From Acidobacteriota bacterium (GTDB lineage Bacteria > Acidobacteriota > Terriglobia > UBA7540), in NCBI GenBank assembly GCA_021786455.1, contig JAJYNF010000060.1, positions 1 through 11,651 on the forward strand: a DNA stretch of 11,651 nucleotides, given 5' to 3'. Each line of letters opens with the position of its first letter. The stretch's first letter is position 1. The notes beneath the pieces are model-generated. The model saw only the letters and a program-made list of their open reading frames with translations. It searched no databases and was not told the origin of the DNA. The translations under genes and the position numbers were made by a program. Of the stretch, positions 1-5,938 are shown in pieces.

Positions 1-144
1 GAAGGATACATTTTAATTATCCAGTTTCAGAAAGTGGACTTCAATGCGGAAATCGCGCCCGAAAAATTCATCTTACCCAGGCCTCGCCATGCCAAGCTTG
101 TCCGGTTAGGCGAGGCGAAAGTGGGGTCGGCAAGTGATCGGTAG
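1..144 (+). CDS. C-terminal fragment of a probable LolA-like periplasmic protein (5' end outside the window)
   Basis: An open frame runs in from the window edge and ends at TAG (142-144), giving 47 residues. The fragment reads like the last beta strands of a LolA/LppX-fold protein: a strand rich in I, L and F (IIQFQKVDFN), then 'IAPEKFILP', resembling the usual end of these sorting proteins where a short 'F-x-x-P' segment follows the last strand. The final ~20 residues (RPRHAKLVRLGEAKVGSASDR) are basic, look unlike a conserved core, and coincide with a DNA inverted repeat at 81-116. Its last bases overlap the GTG start of the permease gene, which implies one transcript and possible translational coupling. 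Family assignment is inferred from a short stretch and could be wrong; that this is a real gene end is more certain. Confidence 0.45.
   Translation, partial: EGYILIIQFQKVDFNAEIAPEKFILPRPRHAKLVRLGEAKVGSASDR
81..116. repeat. Inverted repeat GCCTCGCC / GGCGAGGC (8-bp arms, 20-base loop)
   Basis: GCCTCGCC at 81-88 is perfectly complementary to GGCGAGGC at 109-116. It lies inside the last codons of the upstream gene, just before the permease start at 134. The same arm sequence recurs as a tight hairpin at 2051-2067. It may be a dispersed palindromic repeat, or a structure affecting translation of the next gene. Confidence 0.4.
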
Positions 145-1231
145 AATGATCGCCCAGAACATCTTGCGGCGACCCATCCGGACGGTCATCAGTGTTCTGG
201 CGGTGGGGATTGAAGTGAGCATGGTGATGCTGGTCGTGGGGCTGACGCATGGGATGCTCCACGACTCCGCGCAGCGGATTGGGGGTCTGGGCGCGGACGT
301 GATGGTTCAGGCGCCTCACGCGTCCATGTTTCTGGGCATGACCAGCGCGCCCATGCCCGTTAAACTGGGCGACTATTTTGCCAGGCTCGACCACGTTAAA
401 GCGGTCACCCCCGTGTTGTTCCAATTTGACCCCTCCGGCGTTTCGCTCATCTGGGGAATTGACATGAAGACCTGGGACCGGGTGACCGGAGGCTTTGCCT
501 ATCTCCGCGGCGGCCCCTTCACCGGACCTTACGACCTGTTAGTAGATAACTGGTACGCGCGGCAGAACCGAGTCCGTGTCGGCCAAGTGGTGAAGCTCCT
601 CAATCACGGTTTTACCGTGTCGGGCATCGTTGAGCACGGCAAAGGTTCACGCCTGTTTATTCCACTTCAGACCGCGGAGAGCCTGGCTGAACAACAAAAC
701 CGGGCTTCAATTTTCTTTATCAAGTGCACTAATCCCGGCTATACCGACAGCGTGATTAACGCCATCAAGAAATTACTTCCTAATTACACGGTATTGTCGG
801 TTCAGGAATACATGTCGCTATTGACGTCGAACGACCTGCCGGCGTTGACCGACTTCATTACCGTGCTGGTGGCAATTGCGGTAACGATCGGCTTCCTGGT
901 GATTTTCCTTTCTATGTACACCACAATTGCCGAGCGGACCCGGGAAATCGGAATTTTGAAATCACTGGGAGCCACCAAGGGGTATATCATTGAGCTGATT
1001 CTCGAAGAGGCAGGGATTTTGTCTTTGGCGGGCATCGTCGCGGGCTATCTCGGAACCTGGGCGGGGCGGATGTTGATCCACCGAGCTTTTCCGACGGTAA
1101 CGGTCGAGTTCACGGCGCGGTGGGCGGTTTGGGCGGCTATACTAGCTATCGTGGGGTCGTTCATCGGCGCTCTTTATCCCGCGCTTCGTGCGGCGCAGCT
1201 TGATCCGGTGGATGCGCTGGCTTACGAATAA
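134..1231 (+). CDS. FtsX/MacB-type ABC transporter permease
   Basis: This 365-residue inner-membrane permease partners the ABC ATPase that follows. Visible parts are a short cytoplasmic start rich in R, a first membrane span at about residues 17-39, a periplasmic MacB_PCD-like domain to about residue 235, then an FtsX domain. The FtsX domain has a span near 243-262, the coupling segment 'ERTREIGILKSLGA' near 267-280, two further spans (about 288-310 and 333-355) and the typical ending 'LDPVDALAYE'. Four spans and this ending are the known layout of LolC/E, MacB and DevC-type permeases, which move lipids, lipoproteins or hydrophobic compounds out of the membrane using mechanical force rather than a channel. 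The GTG start at 134 overlaps the upstream stop; an ATG at 146 directly after that stop is the alternative. The substrate is unknown; LolA-like neighbours suggest a lipid or lipoprotein. Confidence 0.9.
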   Translation: MIGRMIAQNILRRPIRTVISVLAVGIEVSMVMLVVGLTHGMLHDSAQRIGGLGADVMVQAPHASMFLGMTSAPMPVKLGDYFARLDHVKAVTPVLFQFDPSGVSLIWGIDMKTWDRVTGGFAYLRGGPFTGPYDLLVDNWYARQNRVRVGQVVKLLNHGFTVSGIVEHGKGSRLFIPLQTAESLAEQQNRASIFFIKCTNPGYTDSVINAIKKLLPNYTVLSVQEYMSLLTSNDLPALTDFITVLVAIAVTIGFLVIFLSMYTTIAERTREIGILKSLGATKGYIIELILEEAGILSLAGIVAGYLGTWAGRMLIHRAFPTVTVEFTARWAVWAAILAIVGSFIGALYPALRAAQLDPVDALAYE

Positions 1232-1298
1232 AGCTCAGCCGGTGAGTTTATGGCGCCATGAGTTTTCAGAGCAGCCTAAGAAGGTGGCATCAAATGTC

Positions 1299-1970
1299 AT
1301 GGAACCCATTATTGCCACGCAGGATCTAGAGAAGGTTTACCGGATCGGGCGGGTCAGCATCCCTGCTTTACGGGGAGTCAGCTTGACCGTTGAGGAGGGC
1401 GAATTCGTGGCGGTGATGGGCCCTTCGGGCTGTGGCAAGTCCACGCTGCTTCACGTTCTGGGGGGGCTGACGCGCCCGACGAGCGGAAAGGTGTTGGTGG
1501 ATGGGAACGACCTTTTTGCCCTCAGCGACGCGGAGCGCACCCGTTTTCGGCGGCACAAGATCGGCTTTGTGTTCCAACGCTTTAACTTGCTGCCTACCCT
1601 CACGGCGCGAGACAATATTCTCCTGGCCCAGCACATCCAAGGGGACGGGTGCAATCCGCACCGGTTTGAGACCGTCACCAACATGCTGGGCATCGCGGAC
1701 AAGTTGGCTCAACGGCCGAACGAACTGTCAGGCGGGGAGCAGCAGCGCGTGGCGATCGCCAGAGCGGCGATTTGCGAGCCAAAGATTTTGATGGCCGACG
1801 AACCTACCGGTAATCTGGACAGCGAGAGCTCGGCGGTGGTGCTGAACATGATGCGCTCCGTCAATCAAGAGTTCCGGCAGACCATTTTGATGATTACTCA
1901 TAACCCGGAGGCGGCAGCCGTTGCGGACCGCATCATCGAAATGCGGGACGGCCAAATCATCTCCAAATAA
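1299..1970 (+). CDS. ABC transporter ATP-binding protein (LolD/MacB-type)
   Basis: This 223-residue nucleotide-binding subunit energises the FtsX-type permease 67 bases upstream. All ABC ATPase motifs are intact: Walker A GPSGCGKST at 41-49, Q-loop Q93 in 'FVFQRFNLLP', signature LSGGEQQR at 143-150, Walker B 'ILMADEP' at 163-169 followed by TGNLD, and H-loop H201 in 'ITHN'. The combination of 'FQRFNLLP' and 'ADEPTGNLD' is characteristic of the LolD/MacB/FtsE group. The ATG at 1299 was chosen because the conserved fold starts a few residues later (MEPIIATQDLEKVYRIG) and AAGGTGG lies 11 bases upstream. An open frame extends back to 1188 into the permease gene, but those extra 37 residues show no family resemblance. 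Length is normal for the family. Confidence 0.93.
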   Translation: MEPIIATQDLEKVYRIGRVSIPALRGVSLTVEEGEFVAVMGPSGCGKSTLLHVLGGLTRPTSGKVLVDGNDLFALSDAERTRFRRHKIGFVFQRFNLLPTLTARDNILLAQHIQGDGCNPHRFETVTNMLGIADKLAQRPNELSGGEQQRVAIARAAICEPKILMADEPTGNLDSESSAVVLNMMRSVNQEFRQTILMITHNPEAAAVADRIIEMRDGQIISK

Positions 1971-1973
1971 AGT

Positions 1974-1995
1974 CAGCCGAGTTATTGGGCGGCTG
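1974..1995 (+). other. Small hairpin (CAGCCG / CGGCTG) overlapping the ribosome binding region of the next gene
   Basis: CAGCCG at 1974-1979 pairs with CGGCTG at 1990-1995 around a 10-base loop, in the 39-base gap between the ATPase stop and the next start at 2010. Its right arm ends at the first base of GGAG (1995-1998), the likely Shine-Dalgarno. No T-run follows, so it is a poor terminator; it could lower translation or act as a weak processing site. Confidence 0.3.
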
Positions 1996-2009
1996 GAGAA
2001 TCCAACAGC

Positions 2010-2480
2010 ATGAACCCAGGCGGCGAACCTCGGGAATCGGCTTATTCTCCGGCGAGGCTGCCTCGCCAGGCCACGGCTCACGCGGCGGGGAGAAGCTGGG
2101 CGAAAGTTAAGCAAGGGCTACGCCAGTCCATTTTTTGGGCCTACGAGCGAGGAAGTTGGCAATACGACGTGATGGTGCTGGTGATCCTGGCCTTCATTTT
2201 CCTCACGCCCGCCTCCTGGTTCCACGATCGGCCGCGGCTCCAACTTTCGGATTTACATCATGTCCAGGGAATTGTGCAGCTCAGTCACAAAAAAAACCTC
2301 TGGACGTTCCAGGTGGATGCCCGGCTGGTCCAGACGGAGGGGAAACCGAATCTTCAAAGCGTGCTCCAGGATGTGCTGAAATCCCGCCTGCGGCGGCCGT
2401 TTACGGTGCGTTCGGTTATTCCCGTGAAGGACCGCACCGGTGTGATTCTCGGCTATGACGTGTCGCTTCAAACCCGCTAA
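2010..2480 (+). CDS. Conserved-looking single-span membrane protein of unknown function
   Basis: This 156-residue protein was not recognised as a named family. The first ~45 residues are hydrophilic and basic (cytoplasmic by the positive-inside rule). One membrane span follows 'ERGSWQYDV' at about residues 53-67, ending in an aromatic 'PASWF'. The last ~85 residues would be periplasmic, with 'VQGIVQLSHKKNLWTFQVDARLV' near 86-108 and a compact C-terminal part ending 'GYDVSLQTR'. No catalytic motif is visible. It sits between the ABC ATPase and the LolA-like gene, and its TAA overlaps an ATG of the next frame (TAATG at 2478-2482). It is therefore probably co-expressed and may be an accessory subunit or scaffold of the transporter. 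ATG 2010 is the only good start before the membrane span, with GGAG 11 bases upstream. Residues ~14-20 are encoded by a perfect DNA hairpin (2051-2067), so the N-terminus may be a later addition. Confidence 0.8.
   Translation: MNPGGEPRESAYSPARLPRQATAHAAGRSWAKVKQGLRQSIFWAYERGSWQYDVMVLVILAFIFLTPASWFHDRPRLQLSDLHHVQGIVQLSHKKNLWTFQVDARLVQTEGKPNLQSVLQDVLKSRLRRPFTVRSVIPVKDRTGVILGYDVSLQTR
2051..2067. repeat. Tight hairpin GGCGAGG-CTG-CCTCGCC
   Basis: Seven perfectly paired bases surround a 3-base loop (2051-2057 with 2061-2067), inside the start of the small membrane protein gene. The arms match those of the inverted repeat at 81-116. This suggests a short dispersed palindrome that has been accommodated in coding sequence. 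Confidence 0.4.
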
Positions 2481-2524
2481 TGCATCTTCGGCGTGAGATT
2501 GGGAATCGAATCAAGTGGGACGCA

Positions 2525-3256
2525 ATGGACAGAGGACGAAGGACATGGATGTTGTGGGTTGCCGTGGGGCTGTTCACCGCCGCGAGTGCCTTGGGGTTGG
2601 CGACACCCGCCACGGCGGTGCTCGGTCATCACAAGTACTCCGGAAGGCTGACCCTGGCGGAAATATTGGAACGGATGAACGAAGCCGGCAGGCGCTTGAA
2701 GGATATTTCCGCGAAACTCACCTACACGAAGGTCACGGTACTGGTGAACGACCGCTTGACCGAAACGGGAACACTCTATTTCCGCAGCGGGCGACACCCG
2801 GAAATCCGCATTGACTTCAATCCTCCCGACGCAAAGACCGTTCTGTTCCGAAAAAAGACAGGGGAAATGTATCTGCCGAACATCAACCAAATTCAGGTCT
2901 ATAATCTGAGCCACCATCAGGAACTGGTGCAGCAGTTTCTGCTGTTGGGGTTCGGGTCCAGTACGCAGGAGCTAAAGAGAGCTTACGACATCCGGTTTGC
3001 GAAGGAAGAACCGATGGGAGGGAATCAGACGGCGCTGTTGGAGTTGACGCCGCGGAACAAGAATGTGGCCGCCCAGCTCTCCAAAATTGACCTGTGGATT
3101 AACGAGGAGTCCTGGTTTCCAGTGCAACAGCAATTTTTTGAGCCGAGCGGGGATTACATGACCGCGCGTTACAGCGACATTCAGGTTAACCGGGGCATTC
3201 CCCCTTCCGAATTCCGGCTACGGGTGAAGGGCGCCAAACGTGTGAATATGGACTAG
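2525..3256 (+). CDS. LolA-like outer membrane lipoprotein-sorting protein
   Basis: This 243-residue secreted protein likely carries a lipoprotein or lipid across the periplasm. A signal peptide is clear: basic start (MDRGRRTW), hydrophobic core of about 17 residues, and a probable signal peptidase I site after ATPATA near residue 31. No lipobox cysteine is present. The mature part shows the LolA/LppX-like pattern: a helix with 'LAEILERMNEAGRRLKDISA', alternating strands ('GTLYFRSGRHPEIRIDFNPPDAKTVLF' region), the 'GEMYLPNINQIQVYNL' segment, and a terminal strand ending 'FRLRVKGAKRVNMD'. In such proteins a half-open beta barrel holds acyl chains. ATG 2525 was chosen because it gives a well-formed signal peptide. 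An in-frame ATG at 2480 overlaps the previous stop and would add 15 residues before it, so coupled translation from 2480 remains possible. It is the last gene of the ABC transport operon. Confidence 0.87.
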   Translation: MDRGRRTWMLWVAVGLFTAASALGLATPATAVLGHHKYSGRLTLAEILERMNEAGRRLKDISAKLTYTKVTVLVNDRLTETGTLYFRSGRHPEIRIDFNPPDAKTVLFRKKTGEMYLPNINQIQVYNLSHHQELVQQFLLLGFGSSTQELKRAYDIRFAKEEPMGGNQTALLELTPRNKNVAAQLSKIDLWINEESWFPVQQQFFEPSGDYMTARYSDIQVNRGIPPSEFRLRVKGAKRVNMD

Positions 3257-3596
3257 CGAGGATGCCGATTGCCATTGCCGGCCCTCCGCAAAATCCTGAG
3301 TCGTCGAGGGGGGGCCGAAACGTGGCACGCGGCCGAATCCACTGAGAGCGGCCCGATCGCCGGGAGGGCAACCTTTGCTGCGGAGCCGTGGCTCCCCTTT
3401 GGCGCGAGAAAGGGACGCTTCAGCCGCATGATTTCGCGTTTCAGCGTGGTTGTCTTGCGGGTTAGTTGCGGGCGATATATGCTCATCGGCGTGGGCTTCT
3501 TTCGGTCGGAATGACTGGGGGGGGCGGGTCGAGGAGGGCCGGCGGTGTCTAGGGCTGAAGGCCCCGCTCCCGCGTCCCTGTGAGCGTTCAACCAAA
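3257..3596. other. 340-base intergenic region without a convincing gene; several short inverted repeats
   Basis: No open frame here has family-like content or a good ribosome binding site. A frame at 3269-3514 is rich in R, A and G and reads like translated noncoding DNA. Visible structure: GGAGCC-GT-GGCTCC at 3382-3395; CCCTTT/AAAGGG at 3395-3400 and 3409-3414; AGGGACGC (3411-3418), complementary to GCGTCCCT (3572-3579); and CTTCAGCC (3418-3425), complementary to GGCTGAAG (3553-3560). A run of eight G lies at 3517-3524. A promoter for the radical SAM gene probably lies here, but no good -35/-10 pair was found; TATATG at 3476-3481 is only a weak -10 candidate. Confidence 0.5.
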
Positions 3597-4625
3597 ATGA
3601 CCAGGCTTACACTGCGCCGGCGGATTCGTTTCATCCACACGCGGTGGCGAGAGCTGAAGATGATCGCTGGCGGGCTCGTGTCGTCGCGGCATCCGGTCCT
3701 GGCCCATATTATTCCCATTCGCCGCTGTAATCTCTCCTGCTCCTACTGCAATGAGTACGACAATTCCTCAAAGCCAGTGCTGCTCGAACAGATGACTTGG
3801 CGGATTGATCGCCTCGGTGAGCTCGGCACCCGCGTTATTACGATTAGCGGCGGAGAACCCCTTCTGCACCCCCAACTCGACCAGCTCATCCGGCGGATTC
3901 GACAAAAAGGCATGATGGCTGGCTTAATCACGAACGGCTATCTGCTCACGGCTCAACGCATCGAAGCGCTCAACGACGCCGGCCTCGAGCACATGCAGAT
4001 TAGCATTGACAATGTGTTGCCGGATGACGTGTCCAAGAAAAGCTTGAAGGTGCTCGACCAGAAGCTTCAACTCCTGGCGCATCACGCCATTTTTCAAGTC
4101 AACATCAATTCCGTGTTGGGCAGCATGATGCCGAATCCGGAGGATGCGCTGGCGGTAGCGCGCCGCGCCATTGAGCTTGGGTTTACCACGACCGTAGGGA
4201 TCTTGCACGACCATCACGGCCAGGTGCAACCGCTCGGGGAGCGGCAGCGCGAGATTTTCGAGCAAATTATGAGCTTTGGCAAGCGATCTTACTCGCGCTT
4301 CAACGGCTTCGAGCATGATCTCGCCCGAGGCCGGCCGCACCCCTGGCGCTGCCGCGCGGGCAGCCGCTACCTCTATATTTGCGAAGACGGGCTGGTCCAC
4401 TACTGCTCGCAACAACGCGGTTACCCCGGCATTCCGCTCGAGAAATACACCCGTGAGCGCATACGTCAGGAGTATTTTACCCGCAAGGATTGTGCCCCTC
4501 ATTGCACGCTTCAATGCGTACAACAAATCGCCCTGCTCGATAATTGGCGCGACCCGCAAACACTTCCGGCCTTTCAGCCGGCCGATACTCTGGTCTCCTT
4601 ACAAGCTACCAGCCGCGAGTCGTGA
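3597..4625 (+). CDS. Radical SAM enzyme with cysteine-rich (SPASM-like) C-terminus
   Basis: This 342-residue enzyme should cleave S-adenosylmethionine at a [4Fe-4S] cluster to start a radical reaction. The cluster motif CxxxCxxC is C44-C48-C51 in 'RRCNLSCSYC', and the SAM-binding 'SGGEPLL' lies at 84-90, with later barrel strands such as 'GLITNGY' (109-115) and 'QISIDNV' (134-140). The C-terminal part holds C252, C262, C270, C299, C303 and C307. The arrangement 'CRAGSRYLYICEDGLVHYC' followed by CxxxCxxxC resembles a SPASM or twitch domain that binds one or two auxiliary iron-sulfur clusters. Such enzymes modify peptides, cofactors or carbohydrates; the substrate cannot be read from this sequence. 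ATG 3597 was chosen because the frame upstream to 3450 looks noncoding; no strong Shine-Dalgarno is seen. The gene stands alone between two noncoding stretches, with no RiPP precursor gene recognised beside it. Confidence 0.88.
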   Translation: MTRLTLRRRIRFIHTRWRELKMIAGGLVSSRHPVLAHIIPIRRCNLSCSYCNEYDNSSKPVLLEQMTWRIDRLGELGTRVITISGGEPLLHPQLDQLIRRIRQKGMMAGLITNGYLLTAQRIEALNDAGLEHMQISIDNVLPDDVSKKSLKVLDQKLQLLAHHAIFQVNINSVLGSMMPNPEDALAVARRAIELGFTTTVGILHDHHGQVQPLGERQREIFEQIMSFGKRSYSRFNGFEHDLARGRPHPWRCRAGSRYLYICEDGLVHYCSQQRGYPGIPLEKYTRERIRQEYFTRKDCAPHCTLQCVQQIALLDNWRDPQTLPAFQPADTLVSLQATSRES

Positions 4626-4636
4626 GCTTCACGCCG

Positions 4637-4656
4637 GGCGGGAGTTGAGTCCTGCC
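4637..4656 (+). terminator. Candidate transcription terminator hairpin after the radical SAM gene
   Basis: A stem of seven pairs with one G-T wobble (4637-4643 with 4650-4656) and a 6-base loop begins 12 bases after the radical SAM stop codon. Only TT follows, so an intrinsic terminator is possible but weak. Position is the main support. Confidence 0.3.
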
Positions 4657-4799
4657 TTCGGACCGGCGCTCGGAGGATGCTTTGGAGGGCTTTCCGGGGC
4701 CATTGCCGACCGACCGAGGACTCATTTTCAGAGGGCGCAGAGAAGCGTGGAGTTCCCGCGGAGCCTTTCTCAAAGATCTGTTTGTGGGCGCGCCGAAGC

Positions 4800-4842
4800 C
4801 AGAGTGCGATAAACTGTCGCAACGGCGTGGCATGACACTCTG
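4800..4842. repeat. 43-base palindromic element with 7-base terminal inverted repeats
   Basis: CAGAGTG at 4800-4806 is perfectly complementary to CACTCTG at 4836-4842. Nested inside, TGCGA (4805-4809) pairs with TCGCA (4817-4821) around a 7-base loop. The element ends two bases before the GGAGG ribosome binding site of the ROK kinase (4844-4848). It may be a 5' leader structure of that gene or a member of a dispersed palindromic repeat family; the sequence alone does not decide. The rest of the 4626-4854 gap shows no gene and no clear promoter. Confidence 0.4.
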
Positions 4843-4854
4843 CGGAGGCTGAGG

Positions 4855-5859
4855 ATGGCATCCCGTAAGAACTATTACGTCGGCGTGGACCTGGGAGGGA
4901 CGAGCTTGCGGGCGATGGTGGTGGATGAAAAGTACCGGCTGCTGGCATCGGAAAAGGTTCGCACGCCGGTCGGGCAGAAGCCCCGCGTGACCATTGCCAA
5001 AATGGCTGAGGTGATCAAAGCCGCGCTCGGGTCAGCGGCCATCCGGAGCGGGAACGTGGCGGCGGTGAGCGTTGGCGCGCCAGGAACCATCAACGCGCGC
5101 CACGGCGTAGTGGAGCAGGCGCCGAACCTCGGCTGGACGAACGTCCCGCTGGCATCCGAGTTGCGCCAACGCCTGGGCGTGCCCGTGCGGGTGGATAATG
5201 ACGTGAATGTCGGAATGATGGGCGAATACGCCCTCGGGGCGGGCCGAGGCGCCAAGGATCTGGTGGGTATCTTTGTCGGCACGGGCATCGGCGGCGCGCT
5301 GATCATCAACGGCAAGCTCTTTGAGGGCGCATGCGGCGGCGCGGGGGAAATTGGCCATACGGTCATCCTGGTCAACGGTCCACTTTGCCATTGCGGACAT
5401 CGAGGCTGCGCGGAAGCGCTGGCCAGCCGCACGGCCATGGAGCGGGACGTGCGTGCCGCCATTCAATCCGGCCAAAAAAGCCTGGTGCCGAAGATCATGA
5501 GGAAAAAGGGGCACACCCGCATGACCAGCAGCGTTATCCAGAGCGCGCTGAACAAGCATGATCGGGTCATGGAAGAGGTCTTCAAACGCGCCCAATATTA
5601 CTTGGGCATCCTGGTGGCCAACGCCGTCAACCTCCTCGATCCGGAACGAGTTGTTATCGGCGGTGGGATCGCGGCACGACTGAGGGATGAATTTGTTGCC
5701 GCCATCCGAGAAACAGCCTATGAATATTTCATCCACGCTGGGCGGGCGCGAGCCGTCAAGATCCTTCCCGGAAAACTCGATGACGACGCGGGCCCGCTGG
5801 GCGCCGTCGTCCTCGCGCGGCGAGGGGCCGGCGTGGAGCAAGGCACATTGAAAAAATGA
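4855..5859 (+). CDS. ROK-family sugar kinase, probable glucokinase
   Basis: This 334-residue cytoplasmic kinase probably phosphorylates glucose or a related hexose at C6 with ATP, feeding glycolysis. Motifs run in order: the ATP-binding 'VDLGGTSLRA' at 11-20, 'SVGAPGTIN' at 72-80, 'VDNDVNV' with catalytic Asp116, 'GIFVGTGIGGALI' at 138-150, then the ROK zinc site. The zinc site is H168 in 'GEIGHT' with C178, C180 and C185 in 'CHCGHRGCAEALAS', and 'VVIGGGI' near 265-270 closes the second domain. Regulatory ROK members carry an N-terminal helix-turn-helix, which is absent, so this is an enzyme rather than a repressor. The start ATG 4855 has GGAGG six bases upstream. Substrate specificity (glucose, N-acetylglucosamine, mannose or other) cannot be fixed from motifs. 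The long antisense open frames across this gene are GC-driven shadows. Confidence 0.92.
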   Translation: MASRKNYYVGVDLGGTSLRAMVVDEKYRLLASEKVRTPVGQKPRVTIAKMAEVIKAALGSAAIRSGNVAAVSVGAPGTINARHGVVEQAPNLGWTNVPLASELRQRLGVPVRVDNDVNVGMMGEYALGAGRGAKDLVGIFVGTGIGGALIINGKLFEGACGGAGEIGHTVILVNGPLCHCGHRGCAEALASRTAMERDVRAAIQSGQKSLVPKIMRKKGHTRMTSSVIQSALNKHDRVMEEVFKRAQYYLGILVANAVNLLDPERVVIGGGIAARLRDEFVAAIRETAYEYFIHAGRARAVKILPGKLDDDAGPLGAVVLARRGAGVEQGTLKK

Positions 5860-5883
5860 TCGCGGCCGGTTTAAGGAATCTAG

Positions 5884-5905
5884 CTTCCTCCGCCGGCGGG
5901 GGAAG
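5884..5905. terminator. Strong hairpin between convergent genes, candidate bidirectional terminator
   Basis: A near-perfect stem of nine pairs (one G-T wobble) with loop CCGG spans 5884-5905, in the 79-base space between the ROK kinase stop (+) and the DUF58 gene stop (-). A second small stem, CCGGC/GCCGG, lies just to its right around AATTCCTG. No T-run follows on either strand, so it may act with Rho or as a 3'-end stabiliser. Placement between convergent genes supports a terminator role. Confidence 0.45.
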
Positions 5906-5938
5906 GCGCAAGGCCGGCAATTCCTGGCCGGGCCACGC

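Noticed and set aside
1188..1298. Upstream extension of the ABC ATPase to ATG 1188
   Set aside because: It overlaps the permease end out of frame, and the added residues do not resemble the family, whereas ATG 1299 places the ABC fold at the start.
3269..3514. Possible 81-residue gene before the radical SAM enzyme, ending in a hydrophobic segment (possible peptide substrate)
   Set aside because: No ribosome binding site, composition like translated noncoding DNA, and it runs through the inverted repeats. A precursor peptide role would be pure speculation.
3450..3596. Upstream extension of the radical SAM protein to TTG 3450
   Set aside because: A TTG start with no ribosome binding site, and the added 49 residues look noncoding.
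3924..4559. Minus-strand open frame (211 residues) opposite the radical SAM gene
   Set aside because: Antisense to a gene with all expected motifs; no recognisable domain, no ribosome binding site.
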